Counted from the stretch's first letter, positions 47,906 through 60,366 are shown. The stretch is DNA of 64,000 nucleotides from Acheta domesticus (GCA_031308135.1 JAHLJT010009436.1:155890750-155954749), one strand, 5' to 3'. Made by a program: numbers and translations. The notes: a model not told the origin generated them from the sequence alone.

Positions 47906-48299
47906 ATGGCAGCGACGCAAGTAATGGCAGCTGCGCTGCTGGCCGGTGTGGTAGTGGAATGGTGACAATGGAAAGTGTGGTAGTGATTACTGTTATAGCT
48001 GCGGGTATTGTGACAAAAGTGGTTGATATGTTATTTATGGTAGGTGTGATGAAGGTAGTGAATGTAGTTGAATTTGGGTGTCGTCATCTCTGCTACCGCT
48101 ATCATTGTCATTCCTGCCTCACTCCTGGCGCTACTATTGACACTGCCGCTATCGCCACAACATTCACTCATACTGTCCCCGCCGTAGCGGCGGAGTGAAG
48201 GGTCCAACATTCGCGAGGCGGAAAGCAGGAAAAAGAGTTAAATAGAAGAGAATGGACGTGTCTGAGGGAATATCAGCACTGGCAGAAGTAAAGAGGAAG
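47906..48299. other. Degenerate GTGGT-rich spacer
   Basis: Diffuse GTGGTAGTG-like sequence with no gene. Confidence 0.4.
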
Positions 48300-48740
48300 A
48301 AACGATGGGGACAGAGCAGTGTTCAGTGGCAATTGCAACGGTGGCAGCGAAGGCAGGAGCGAAGCGGGGGGCAATGAAAACAGCGTGGGCGTGGGCGTGG
48401 GTGGAGGCGGCGGGGGCAGCCCAGGCGCCGATGGATCCCGCCCCTCAGTGCGCGCCCTGCTTTTGTTTTGTTTATTTTTCGTGCCGCGCTTCAGAAAGTT
48501 AATCCCGCAGGAAACAAGGGCGGCCGCCGAACCCCGAGCCGGGCTTTCCGGCTGTTCCCCGGTATTAATTTCGTAGGATGGCAGCGTAATCGCAATTATA
48601 TGCTTCTGTGCGCGGCGCCTTCACCAGTCCTCCCCTCCCCTCTTCGCCTCGCCCCGCACCACGCCACCGCGCCCCTCCGAACCCCTGCCACCCCCTCACA
48701 CCCCGCCGCTGCCGCCGTGTTTGTCGTGCGGGGATGAGGT
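48300..48740. promoter_or_regulatory. CpG-rich block with forkhead- and Otx-like motifs
   Basis: TGTTTATTT (48469-48477) is forkhead-like, GTTAATCCC (48498-48506) is bicoid/Otx-class, and GGAAACAAGG follows (Sox-like). GGTATTAATTTCG lies near 48560. GC-rich on both sides, C-rich to the right. Confidence 0.42.
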
Positions 48741-49499
48741 CGGCCGGCCGACGCTGACGGCGCTGACAGGGTCCGGAATTTTAAAGTTGAGTGAAATTAA
48801 ACTGACCCCGGGCGTCTCCCGCGCACAAGGACTGCGTGTGCTCCGAATGGATCCGCGGTCCGTTTGAGATGCGTTTAGTTTGACTGTTCCAAAACCCTAG
48901 GGTATTCGTGGGGCTTTGCCTGGCTGCGCAGTTTGTGGGTAGCGTGAGATCTGAGGTTCGTGTTTGGTTTGGTTTAACTGGATCCTGTGTACAGGTAGAA
49001 CGTTTCTGTTTTGGTCCGTGTTGCTCACCGGCACGATTCGTCACAATTTAAAGCTGCTACTCTGTATTAGTATTTCTTGTATGACGCCTTCAATCATTTG
49101 AGGCTCGCTAATCTTCTCTACGTAGGACAAGTCTTCTCTACGTATTTAAAATGTTGAATTTCAAACTTGAAAACCCCCATATGGTGTAGGTTGTTAATGT
49201 GAAATGACGATTTCTTTTATGTATTCGAAGATTTGGATTTCTCATTTACTAAATACATAGTTATCTACTGCTTAAGTATAGTTTTCAAACATTCCTGAAA
49301 ATCTTCTGCACTGAAAATACTGAACAGCCAGTGATTGTGATAATTCCTAGTTGCCTTCAATGACTGTTTAGAATTTTCTTGTAGAGTAGCATTTAAACTT
49401 AGCAATTTATTTCATTGGGTGCTGAAATAATTATTTTGATAACTAGAAGGTAATGAGTACTTTTCTTCACGAAGTGTTTGAAGGCCCTGTTTGCCAGTC
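48741..49499. other. Mixed to AT-rich stretch
   Basis: TCTTCTCTACGTA occurs twice (49112 and 49132). No gene recognised. Confidence 0.45.
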
Positions 49500-49782
49500 G
49501 CATTCCGTGAAAGGGCGTTCGTCACCGTCTCCCAACCTCCCCGCGTCCCTTGCGACCACGGCACCAACGCCTCCGTCCCTGACACCGCCGCCGGCACTGC
49601 GGTTCCCAATCATCTCCGGCGCCACTATTGATACCGCCACAGCCGTCGTTCATACTGCCCCCGCAGTCACCACTCTCTTAGCGGTCATCGCCTCCAACCC
49701 CCACCTCCACACACACCCATCCGCCCGCCTCCACAGCTGCCACAGCTCCCTCTACCATTTCCCCTGCCGTACCGGCCAGAGA
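49500..49782. other. C-rich block
   Basis: C-rich on the plus strand with CACC-type triplets; a low-complexity frame only. Confidence 0.4.
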
Positions 49783-50207
49783 CCCTAGAACAGGGTTGTC
49801 CAACTGCCGGCCCGCAGGCCGCATGCGGCCCGCGAAAGATTTTTAGTCAAAAGCTATAGTTTCTTTTATCCAAATCGAGCGAGAAGAGTGTGTGCCTAGT
49901 GCACTCGCACTGGCGTTGACAACATCTCCTCAACGTGAAAATTACTTAAATGTAGATTTAAGGATTTTTTCTTGTGAATTCATTAATTCAAAATCATTCC
50001 AATGTGTTTCACTGCGTTATGACTCGATATCACGCACGGTTCCACCCCCACCCCCCCGGTATCAGCATTCGGGCAAAGTGCCGAGGTGAGCAATACGGGG
50101 AAATCAGGCGTGGGTTGTTCGAGTTATGAAAATATGTCCCGCGATCGTATTAAAAGCTTTAGGGTTGGCCCGTGAGGCCTTGGAAGTTGGACACCTATGC
50201 CATAGAA
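49783..50207. mobile_element. 409-bp hAT-type MITE
   Basis: The element spans 49791-50199. Left end CAGGGTTGTCCAACTGCCGG; inverted right end CATAGGTGTCCAACTTCCAA, sharing GTGTCCAAC/TTGTCCAAC. Both subterminal regions are rich in GGCC. Flanks CCCTAGAA (49783-49790) and CCATAGAA (50200-50207) agree at seven of eight bases, an 8-bp duplication. The interior includes a 65-codon frame of no recognised identity. Confidence 0.88.
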
Positions 50208-50545
50208 CCTTCAACGCCATCACCACCGCCGCCCGTGCCAGCGCCCCATGTCCGCGTCTCCGCAGGCAGAGTGATAGGAAAGACGCGTTTGTCTGTCCGC
50301 GTTATCCCTCCGCCTGTTTAGTGCACTTCCGAGGACTATCGCCTTCTCGAGTCGCTCCCAAGCCGGGGGGCCATTCGCGCCTTTGAACGCGCCTCGCCCT
50401 TCGCCCTTTGCGCGTCGCCCCGCCTCGCGCCGCGCCGCGCCGCGCCGCGCCGCCTTCCATTTCCGGTCCCGAGCGGCTCCTCCGCGTCCTCCTCTTCCTC
50501 CTCGGTCTCCGCTCTGCTCCACGCTGGGCCGGAACCAGCTAAAAT
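50208..50545. other. CpG-rich block with (CGCCG)n run
   Basis: (CGCCG)n at about 50429-50453. Otherwise GC-rich and without a recognisable product. Confidence 0.45.
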
Positions 50546-51340
50546 GCCTATAACATAAAAATTCTAAAGGCGTTTTTTCAGAAATGTTTGAAAACTGGGT
50601 ATAACCCTCGTCTAAAGGATTTCCTCTTTGGTGAAAATAATCCATTTAGTATGTGGTCGTCATCGGAATTAAAGAAAAATAATTTTAGAAACTAAGTGAT
50701 ATACAGTTTAGATTATAACATTAGTTCAAGTAAAAATTATTTCCTCCAAAAGTGTTAGTTACACTAGGACGACAAAGAATGAAATTATAAATTATTTAAA
50801 CTGGTATTATTAGTTAAAGGAGAAACTTTCATCTCCTGTGAAGTACACAGAATTATGCCGCAGACGAATGTAAAATTCAAGAGAAAACTGCAGTATCAAA
50901 AACCATATATTAGTTGAGAACACTTCAAATATGTCAAACTATTTATATTGATAAACTTAGTATTTTAAAAGTAAAAGTTTTTTTGAAAAAAAAAATGAAT
51001 ATTTTTTGTAAAAGAGACTATCATCTGTCACCAAGGCAACAATTGATCGCGAAACAGTCTCGAAAAATATTCACCAAAAACGAACAAATACGTTATTACA
51101 TTTTTATTGAAATACCTTTGACGTTGTATTCAGAAACAATTGCATGGAAATGGCAAAATTCGAAAATTTCGCACCATCCTCCCCACCGTGCATGTGACTC
51201 CTCTTCGGTGACTAATTGATCAGAGTTTCCACTTTTCATTCGCGGCGTTCATCATGCATAAAATATTTTCAGTTTATTTTTCACCCCGTGACTACGTGTC
51301 ACTCGAACTGCGAGGGCAATCACGAGACTGGCTGAGGGCT
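50546..51340. other. AT-rich stretch, nothing recognised
   Basis: A 101-codon plus frame (50914-51219) shows no domain. Nothing else seen. Confidence 0.5.
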
Positions 51341-51800
51341 CCTAAACTTTCTTCCTTGGCGCGCGTTCGCTGAGGTGTCCACCCACTGCGCGTCCTGACG
51401 CCTGGGACGCTCCGAAGCCACGCCAGCCCCGCGCGTCGTCGCCGCTCACGCAGCCTCTAGCAGCGCTTCTGCTAACGCCGCCAATGCCACCAACGCCTCC
51501 GCCTCCTCCACCTCCACCTCCGTCTCCTCCACCGCCGCCGCCTCCGCCATCGCCGCCTTCGACACCGCCGCCTCGGACACCGCCGCCTCGGACACCGCCA
51601 CCTCCGCCATCGTCTCTGCCTCTTTCATCGCCACCGCCACTACCACCGCATTCGCCTTCGTCGCCACCACCTGCACCTCCATATCTCCCCCCCCGCCTCC
51701 TCCTCTGCCACTGCCACCCTCTTTGCCAGCTCCGCTTCTGCCCCGTTGCGTCCCTCGCCGGTCCCCCTGTCCCTGCTGCCTCCAGGGTGGTTTCATTTCC
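51341..51800. repeat. GC-rich block with (GCC/TCC)n trinucleotide tract
   Basis: From about 51478 to 51700 triplets are CCG, CCA, CCT or CCN-like and all frames are open (poly-Pro on plus, Glu/Ala-rich on minus). Repeat artefact frames. Confidence 0.7.
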
Positions 51801-52610
51801 ACCTCTTGCCTTGCGCCTTTTATCTTACACGTTATTTTCCCATGTTCTTCATTCTGGTCCATAAATCACCTTTTCCTTGTACGTCAATTTATTGACTATT
51901 GTTTTGCACTCACTTCGTTCACGTTTTAATACGTTGACTCTTGTAGGTGCAGCGTTTGATCGTTCAATTTCTTCTTTCCTTCAGGTATATCTATTTTTCA
52001 AAGCTATCTCATTATTAACAATATGTGTTTTTGGTTTCAATCCGTTTTAAACATCTGAGGAAATCACACCTGTTTTAAAAAACAGAGTCTACTTAATTCG
52101 TTTGCATTCCTTGGAAAGCTGATCAGACTATAGCAATGGATTACGATACCAACATCTTGCGTGACACAAATTAGTATAAATGTTTTCATATTCGTTGTAT
52201 ACGATTTACGGAACAAACTATATTATTCACTGATTAATCTGCCCTATGAAAAAGACAGTTCCGAATTACTTTACTCAGGAACAGGGAGGAAACCATAATT
52301 AGAATTTCAAAATATTTTAAAGATTAAAATTCTAGGATTGCTACCTCAGCTTTAATAATCACACTTGTTTTTGTGTTTAGTCTATCTCCTTCCCCATTTT
52401 AACAAAGCAGACGAAAACAACTTGCAAGTTTGACCCCGGGTGAAAACAAATTTTTCCTATAAAAACAGGTGACGGGCTTGTCCAATAAAATGGTTTACCA
52501 AAAGTATACCACACCGACTAGAACACGTCTTTTTTGTGGAAACTAAATTTAATTTAAGTTTCCGAAAGTCAATTTTATTATCCAAGTGACACGGTGGCCC
52601 CAAACCACAA
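51801..52610. other. AT-rich stretch, nothing recognised
   Basis: A pyrimidine tract and TTCAG followed by GTATAT at about 51981-51990 is a weaker acceptor-donor pair. No exon recognised. Confidence 0.45.
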
Positions 52611-53045
52611 AGAACGGTGTCTCCGAGCGGTGAATAGAGGGCGAAAGCGTGTTGGTTGCCCGCGCCAAGTGCCCTTCACCGCTTGATCCTCCTCGCGCTC
52701 GGCGCTTCTCCTCGCCTCGCCTCCCCTCCCCACCCCTCACCCCCGTCACCTCCCACGCACCTCCCTCTCCTCCCTGCAGCGCTGGCGCGCGGCGAATCGC
52801 GTGCCCCCGCGCTTTGACGCGGTCGCCCCACGGCCCGCCACCCGTCGACTTCCTTCAAATATGGGATCTCCCAGATTTTCTTTGAAATCTATCTCGTTCG
52901 TTTCGGCGCCGCCTTTGACGGAGAGAGCGCCACCGCCGCCGGTGCCCCCTCCTCCTCTTGCGATCTGTCCGCTTCCGTCGACTTTGCTGCCTCTCGCAGT
53001 TTGGCGCTCCCAGTGTCAGCCAGCCTTTGCGCCGTTCCTCTGTTA
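52611..53045. other. C-rich CpG block
   Basis: C/T-rich on the plus strand, CpG-rich. No product recognised. Confidence 0.45.
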
Positions 53046-53640
53046 GCTCGGGAATGTTTGGCCTGATCTCCTGTGATGTGTCATCTTCTATATTATAAAT
53101 GCGGTAAACTGGAGATCTGAGATATGGATAGCTACTGAATGGATTTTTATTGTAAATGTATCCTTTGAAAGATGAAAATTGACTTTTCCGCTGTTAAAAC
53201 TGTTTTTCTTATTTCACATTTAAAAAAAACTACGAATAAAGATACGAATAAATTTACGAATAAAGATATGAGACAAAAAGAAAGTGTTGTGCATTAATTC
53301 ATTAAAAAATATTATAATAGAGGTCTACCTATATCTTAGCAATGTTGACTTATATTTTATCACAAAATTAGCATGTTTGATCGAAAATGCTCGGTTTATT
53401 TGAGAGATAAATATTAAGTTTTCACTTTTATAACATTTGAGCAAGAGTCATTCTTCATGTACCTGAAATATGTACTCCACTAGGGTATTTTGTGTAGAAA
53501 AAACCTCGCGAAGCCTATATTTCTTCGCTACTCTCTCAGCTATTCGTCATTCTACCATCTGCATCATGTTCAGACTGACCATATTAGCTGGTAGGCCTAA
53601 TGTCCCTTTTTTCGAACATCTGTAGCAATCCGACGGCGTA
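53046..53640. other. AT-rich stretch with short tandem repeat
   Basis: TACGAATAAAGA-like 12-mers repeat three to four times at 53231-53268. No gene seen. Confidence 0.5.
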
Positions 53641-54296
53641 TATCTCCATTACTCACATTTGTCCACTGCGCTTCCCTTCACCGCATTTCATGTTCAACGC
53701 TTGTTTCAGCTCACCCCTTATTCTGCCCGCCGTTTCCTCGCCTGTTTGGTTCTCCCCCCTCTCTCTTCTCTCTTACTCCTCCCTCTCTCGCCGCCTCCTC
53801 CGCTTCTTCCCTCTCCCCCATCCCGTGCATCTCACTTGCGCACATCCCCCGGCCGGGGCCACAACCTCAGCTGTCCCCGCCCGCAGCGCAGCCCCTCTGC
53901 CCGATCGCTCCCCGCGCCGCCCCGCCCCTCCCCGCGCTGACCGCCTCCTCCGCGCCCGCCGTGAAGGATGGACTCCGCGCCCCCGCGCGGCCGACGCGAT
54001 GGATTGTGACAGGCCAGAAATAAAAACAAATGACTGCGCTCGCGTACGTGCGGGCCATACGGGCCGGGTCCCGGCCGCCGAGGCCCCCCGCCCCGCCCCG
54101 CGCGCGCCACGCCGGACAGCCGGCTTGATTAGCCACGGCCCCGCGGGAGCCCCGTGCGCCCCTCCGCCCCGCGCCGGACGCCGAGCCGCTGTACGCAGTT
54201 TCCGCGCCCTCCGCGCAGTCCTCCATGGCGCCCGCCGCGCCACTCCCCGCCCCGCCCTACGCCGCCTCCTGAACCACCCTTCACACCATCCTCCTC
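53641..54296. promoter_or_regulatory. CpG-rich block with TALE/Hox-like core
   Basis: Pyrimidine-rich to about 53830, then strongly CpG-rich. The core TTGTGACAGG (54004-54013) followed by AATAAAAACAAATGACTG (about 54019-54036) is an AT-rich island inside GC-rich DNA with TGACAG and forkhead/Hox-like parts. Confidence 0.42.
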
Positions 54297-54595
54297 TCCG
54301 CCCTCCACGCCGCTCTCCACGCCACCCTCCACGCCGCCCTCCACGCCGCCCTCCACGCCGCCCTCCACGCCGCCCTCCACGCCGCCCTCCACGCCGCCCT
54401 CCACGCCGCCCTCCACGCCGCCCTCCACGCCGCCCTCCACGCCGCCCTCCACGCCGCCCTCCACGCCGCCCTCCACGCCGCCCTCCACGCCGCCCTCCAC
54501 GCCGCCCTCCACGCCGCCCTCCACGCCGCCCTCCACTCCGCCCTCCACGCCGCCCTCCACGCCGCCCTCCACGCCGCCCTCCACACTGCCCATCC
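54297..54595. repeat. 12-bp minisatellite, unit CCCTCCACGCCG
   Basis: About 24-25 copies with very little divergence, bounded by degenerate units. Because the unit is a multiple of three, every frame stays open, producing large artefact frames: Thr-Pro-Pro-Ser on plus, Gly-Val-Glu-Gly and Ala-Trp-Arg on minus. The 348- and 408-codon frames across it are not genes. Confidence 0.95.
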
Positions 54596-55240
54596 ACCAC
54601 GCCGCTCTTCACTCTCCATCTCTCCCACTCCATCCTCCCGATGCTGCATCCAAGCTCGCCAAGTCCTAGCATCGCATCAAGCAGCCTTAAGCCACTCCGA
54701 TTTCTCTCCATTGCCCCACAAATCCACACAAACCCACTTGGTACTGAGTCACCCCGCGCCTGCAAAAACCTCGTCTCTCTGATCTCCTCGCAGCTCATTG
54801 CGCTCTCTGACCAACCCATGTGCTAAGACACTATTTGGTCATCTGTGCTCCTTTACAGTCGCGTCCGTTTTCTCACTGAAAGCTCATCTTCGTTCTATCC
54901 GTTCCCTGCTCTACGTCTGGTATTTTGGCCTTCCCCATTCCGCCCCAGTGGATATGAATCCATCCATCCCGACCAACCCAACTCTCACAGTCTCCCCGCC
55001 CTGAGAGCTCTAGCCTCCCCTGCGCGTTGCGAACCTCTCCCTCGTGCCCTGACCACCCCGCTGCTCTCGTTCCCCGCTCTCCACCCTCGCGTTGCGCTCG
55101 CGCGCCGTCTGTCATCTTCGGCTGACTCACGCCCCCGCCCCCGCCCCGCGTTGATTAGCATGGCGCCCCTCGCGGCGGCGGGCGACAAATCGCGGCGCGA
55201 CGCGCGTAATCTTCGCCTCCGCTGATTTGTTTTTTGACGA
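54596..55240. other. C-rich stretch
   Basis: Pyrimidine-biased plus strand with a CpG-rich right edge (GATTAGCATGGCGCCC near 55153 and CGCGTAATCTTCGCC near 55203). Confidence 0.45.
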
Positions 55241-55690
55241 GCGGGCCATCGATCGGCACTCACCCGCCTCGGAAGCGAGATGGGCGGTGTGAACCGAGTG
55301 GGAAGGGGTGGTGAGCTGCGAGGGTAGAACGGGAGGAGTGGAGCTGAGGGTGAGTTACTAGGCGGGGCGGGGTGGAGAACGATGCGGGGCGGAGAACAAT
55401 GCGGGGCGGGGCAAGGCAGGCAGTTGAGCAGTACAAATGGGGGTGAGCTGGGCGGGTACTGGCCGAGGGGGAGGGGTGGACTGTGAGAGGGGAGAGCGTT
55501 GGGAGGGGAGGACTGTTGGACGGCAGGGCGGGCGGGGCGGTGGGACGTAATCGGAAGCGGTGGAGCGGTGCGGGAATTGAAGTGGCTGTGCGATGAAGGG
55601 AGGCAGACGGCGAGAACGCGACGTGTGCAGTGAGAGTGATGCCCCCGAGGTTGAATTACCAGAGAAGTCATGCGAATGGGAAGAAAAAGT
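55241..55690. other. G-rich stretch (composition flip)
   Basis: The plus strand switches sharply from C-rich to G-rich near 55240, with GGGGCGGG-type motifs. Minus-strand frames here are Pro/Ser-rich artefacts. Confidence 0.5.
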
Positions 55691-56259
55691 TACTAGGGGA
55701 GCTTGAATAAGAATGTAATGGACTCTTTCGAGAGTAGTTTACAGGAAAAGAAATCTGTAGCCTTTTCTGTTAATTGGTGGTCAAAGGTTGACGAGTTCGT
55801 AAAACATGCTGGAATAATATCCATGTGGAAAGATCGAAAGTTCACAATGGAACAACCTGTGACAAATATAATACATAAATGTAAAAATGTTGTAGAACAA
55901 ATATATACAATTCTATAAGTAATAAACACTGGAAGTTTTCAGATTGAAGTAAAATGTTAGAATATAATTGTTGATTCGGATATGCAGCGTACATTATTTG
56001 CGAAATAAGGATCACGAGGCAAATTCGAAGGCAACGGTAACATGACAAATTACTTCTATAAAAATGATTGTAATTGTGAAATTGTAATATGATTGAAATG
56101 CAAATATGAATGTAATAAAGATATGATTGTAAGATTTTTTATCATTTTTAATATTAATTATTTACGAAACCTGTTGTTAATATTGCATTTCGTCCGTGAT
56201 GTTGAAAATCGTGCCTGGTCGCATCCGCGGAGTCCAAACCAAGGCCCGCGGTGACAGAT
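55691..56259. other. AT-rich stretch with an unplaced small frame
   Basis: A 71-codon plus frame (55703-55918) has protein-like composition (for example SVNWWSKVDEFVKH) but I cannot match it to a family. It may be a transposon remnant. Confidence 0.35.
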
Positions 56260-56746
56260 TAGGGATGCCACATCGATGTTGATGTTTTCAAAACATCGAT
56301 GTTTTTATAAAGTCATCGATGTATTTAACATCAATATTTTGAAGCCGATGTTTTTTAACATCGATATTGTGTATTCAATGTTTTTACGTGCATGATATTT
56401 TAAATAAAAAAGTAGCATCATTACAAAATTCTGTAATAATTTTCAGTTACCCATAAATTGAATATTCTTCAGACGAAAGTGGCCAAGATGAAATATAAAT
56501 AAAATTAATTTTTCGTCAATAAAGAAGCCTACACATTTTTCGAATTATCCAATCAGATAAGGTTTTATTACTAATCCTGATTATTTTTTGTTGTGTCGGA
56601 TAAATCTCAATTAAAAAGTAATAAACGAGAATATTTTAAATTAAATCCCCCTCACGTGAACTTCAATTGTTACTAGATTAGATGCTTTAATTTTCACCAT
56701 CGATAGTTAGAAACATCGATGTTTTGTTGTCGATGTCTCATACCAA
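56260..56746. mobile_element. hAT-like element with ATCGATG repeats, copy 1 (487 bp)
   Basis: Left end TAGGGATGCCACATCGATG; inverted right end TTGGTATGAGACATCGA. ATCGATG-type motifs recur near both ends (CAAAACATCGATG and relatives). Flanking 8-mers TGACAGAT and GTCCAGAT agree only in part. No transposase remains. It shares subterminal repeats with the element at 60367-61205. Confidence 0.72.
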
Positions 56747-57117
56747 GTCCAGATTGCCTTGCGTAGCGCTGATCGCAAGTGGTGTGTAAGGGCTAGTGGA
56801 AGCCGATGACGCGCGGCGGTTGCGGCCACGGCAGGAGATTGCACTGAGGCTGAGGCGTGGGCGGCTACGTCGTCGCATCGATGGTCGCAAGATAACTCGG
56901 GCGCGCAGCCTCGATCGGCGTCTGGGGACTCCCCCTGATGTCCTGCTCCGCCTCGCACAGCCCTGTCCCACCCTGTTCTGTTCCGCTCTGACCTGCGTTG
57001 CTCTGCCCGCAGCGCCTCTGCACGCCTGTCCCAATCCTCACCTCCCTGCTCTGCTATTCAACTTACAACCCTTCCGTACCCCATCCTTCCCGCATTGTCA
57101 CGCCATGCCCCGCCCAA
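56747..57117. other. CpG-rich block grading into 10-mer repeat
   Basis: GC-rich, with increasingly recognisable degenerate CCCTGNCC units from about 56940. No product recognised. Confidence 0.45.
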
Positions 57118-57410
57118 TCCTGCCCTGATCCACCCTGACCTGCCCTGACCCGCCCTGACCCGCCTTGACCCACCCTCACCCGCCCTGGCCCGCCCTGACC
57201 CGCCCTGACCCACCCTGACCCGCCCTGACCCGCCCTGACCCGCCCTGACCCGCCCTGACCCGCCCTGACCCGCCCTGACCCGCCCTGACCCGCCCTGACC
57301 CGCCCTGACCCGCCCTGACCCGCCCTGACCCGCCCTGACCCGCCCTGACGCGCCCTGACCCGCGCTAACCCACCCTCATCCGCCCTGACCCGCCCTGACC
57401 CACTCTCTTC
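57118..57410. repeat. 10-bp minisatellite, unit CGCCCTGACC
   Basis: About 28 copies, the central ones identical and the outer ones diverged (CACCCTGACC, CGCCTTGACC, CGCCCTGACG). Degenerate units extend to about 57560 on the right and 56940 on the left, so the array grew within older repeat DNA. Confidence 0.95.
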
Positions 57411-58935
57411 CGCCCTGTCTCACCCTGTTCCGCCTTGTCACTCCATGTTCTGCCTTGAACCAACCTCCGCATCGTCCCGACCAGTCCCAACTTATCCCTC
57501 TCGCCGCGGCCCATCTCACTCCGCCCCACCGCTCTGCGCGCCGCCTTCAACTTCTTAAGGCTCCGAAATAAAGCTCTGGCGCCACCCGGGAGCCGCGTGA
57601 GTCGGGCGGTGTACTTTGGTAAGCTCCTCTGCGACTACATCCTCCATCAGAGTGTCTCTCTCGAGCGCAAAAGTTTGTTCTTTTTCGTTTGTTTTTTGAA
57701 ACCTCGCTGAAATACCAATAGACATGGCAAAGATTTGGTCTAGCTGTTCACCATTAGTATATAAGATCTTCTAATTCGAGGATTTGATCCCAGTTGCTCT
57801 ATGTGGAATTTGCAGAAAATTCAATTACAATTCGGGTTCCCAGCTGATTTCCTCACGATGTTTACCTACCCTACCTCTCGGTTCACTATTTCTCTATTAT
57901 CATTCATTTCATGTTGCCCTAAACATCTATCCATAAAATCACAGATTTATTGAGGTATAACCATAAAACTACTGGATCCCTAATGAAGAATATCACCTTC
58001 ATTTTCTTCTCACAAATACAAAAATATTTCGAACTTCTTGGTTCACCGTAAAACAAAGTCCTGTGAAGACCTTTGCGTTGAATTATATCTTTGATTTAAC
58101 TTAACCGAAATTACCTCACACATATTAGTGGTAAAAATATACATTTACGACTAATTTACCTCTCGCTAATACATTTCTTTGGAATTTCCGCCATCTACAG
58201 AATCCTTTACTATACTCGCGTGCACTTTAACTGTTTCTCAAAATTCTCCTCTTCTTTATTCGCAGTTTGTTGTGTCTTCCCATGCAACCTTTACTCTCTG
58301 TTATTTCAGTTTCGATGCACATTCCATTCGTGGGTACTAGGTTATTTCAAATTCCAAGCAGTAATTGATACTCTTTGTTGTCAAAGGTGTATCCGCAGGC
58401 GAGAGTATTTATTTTGAAGCAAGAAAATAAATTATTGAAATTTAATGACATACACACTTTCCGAATACGAAAGCATTGTAATTAGTTCATTCATTTCTTC
58501 TCCAAATAAAAATTATTCTGTAATCATTTTTCATTTAGCTTGATTCCTAGGAGTCAGAAGAAAGGGGTTTGTAGTTACCAATTGCCCCTTTTAAGTCTTA
58601 GTTTCTCGTAACCGAGAGCAGCACAATATGTACCCTAATGATTTGCTATTGTAATCTCCATATTTATTCATTCAACATTTTATGCATTTGTGAATACGAA
58701 CTTTACAATTTAGTAAGATGAAAAAGAATGATATTCTTTAGGTGATTGAAAATCCAGAATAATGTTGTTTAAAGGCGGTAAAAAATCAATGAAAATTTAT
58801 ATTTGTATGCTTTTTTAAGCGTTGTACTTATTTCCTATAGTTCGGATCAGACCCATTAATAATAAAGTAAGATGACGTCTCTGTAAATTCAGTGTTAGTG
58901 TATTGATGAATCTACAAGCAATTATCTTCTCAGTG
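57411..58935. other. Degenerate repeat then AT-rich stretch
   Basis: Repeat-derived C-rich DNA to about 57600, then AT-rich DNA with no gene seen. Confidence 0.45.
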
Positions 58936-59157
58936 CTAATTGCTGCTGACATTGTCAACGCCACTTCGGTCGGTTTCACGCTTCTCCAGTTCAATGGACA
59001 CTGCTACAAGTCGTGGTCGGCAGTGGTCGCGGGCAACAGGTCGATACCTCGAACCCGCCATTCGTACTAATGAAACGACTCTTAATCACCAGAAGCGGCG
59101 AGGCGAGCGCGGGGCGGCTCAAATTGTTGATGGCGGCGGATACTGTTAGGCAGGAGC
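58936..59157. other. Moderately CpG-rich stretch
   Basis: Short GC-richer segment. A GGGTTCGAGG motif on the minus strand is B-box-like but isolated. Confidence 0.35.
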
Positions 59158-60366
59158 CAGTGGCGTAGAGGAAAGGAGTGTCCCCACACTTTTTTACGAC
59201 TACAAGTAATTATATAATCCCAAAAGTAGATCTCGCAGTGTAATTTCATCCATATGGTTGAATTTTCGTACTGTGTACTGTAAGGTATATTGATTTTTCA
59301 GTCAGTGTCAACTTTTATTATTCAAATCAATCACATTAAATTAACAATACAAGTCTTCAAAACTTCAAGACTATAAGACTGGTTTAAGGGGTATGTCTAC
59401 AATATTTCAATGTGTTTTCATTTATGATAATTTTTAATAAATGTATAAAGTAAATATATGATTAGATGAACATAAGAATTACCCTTAACAGATATACTTT
59501 TTATACAGATCTACGCCCAACACTTAGCTGAATACTTTACTAATATTTATATACTGCTGCAGTTAACGTTCAAAATAATTATTATAAATTTAGTTAGGAT
59601 CTCTGCAATTTTTAAACAATTTACCGTGCCAATCTCAAAATAGTTTAGCCACTCCTGTCCTGCGTGCACCGCCTCGGCGCAACCGTTCTCCAACACAAGC
59701 GCCCGTCAACAAAGACTTGAAGCACATCAATTGGCAGCAATCTCCACCTTCTGCAGTTATAGTTACGCCTGCCTGTGCAGATGCTCAAAAAAAGTACGGA
59801 TTGGTCGGGAGATTGCAGTCACTGGGTCTACGCTTCCCCAGGGGGGTCTTACGCATCGCATCCTCCTTCAGCCACTGAGCTTCAGGCACCAGTTTGCGTC
59901 ACAATTTATATTAAATTTTCTGACATTTTACTTTAGCGGGAATTTTAAATGCAGCAGTTACCAAAACAGTCATCACCTTGTTACAAGTCATTGAAAAAGA
60001 TATATGAAGCATTTTTACTTTCTCGCCTTACGAATACTTCGTAGAAGAGAAAGTTATGTAATCGTGCGGCGGAAAACGGGGAATTTTTAAATATTGCAGC
60101 TTTTATTTCAATTACACCGTCATTGTGTTAATTTGCGTTAAAAATTGTCACTTTGTCACTTTCAAAATGTTTCTCAACACTTCTTGTTCTCCGTGCAACA
60201 TGGCAAACTGCGACTGGTCTGGCTTTTCACACGAAGTGTGTTGTGGTCACGTGCTTCGTGAGGCAAACTTGTGCTATGCAGAACGAGTAAATATCGATGC
60301 GCTAGAGGAACTCACCCATGTCTTTCCACCATACGCTTTCCCCTAGCGCCCTCCATGGGCGAGACG
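59158..60366. other. AT-rich stretch beginning with a possible hAT left end
   Basis: CAGTGGCGTAGAGGAAAGG at 59158 looks like a hAT terminus, but no matching right end or target duplication was found. The rest is AT-rich with no gene recognised. Confidence 0.35.

Noticed and set aside
53600..54826. 408-codon plus and 348-codon minus frames
   Set aside because: Kept open by the 12-bp repeat, which lacks stops in all frames.
59158..59670. Complete hAT element starting CAGTGGCGTAG
   Set aside because: No matching right end or 8-bp duplication found.
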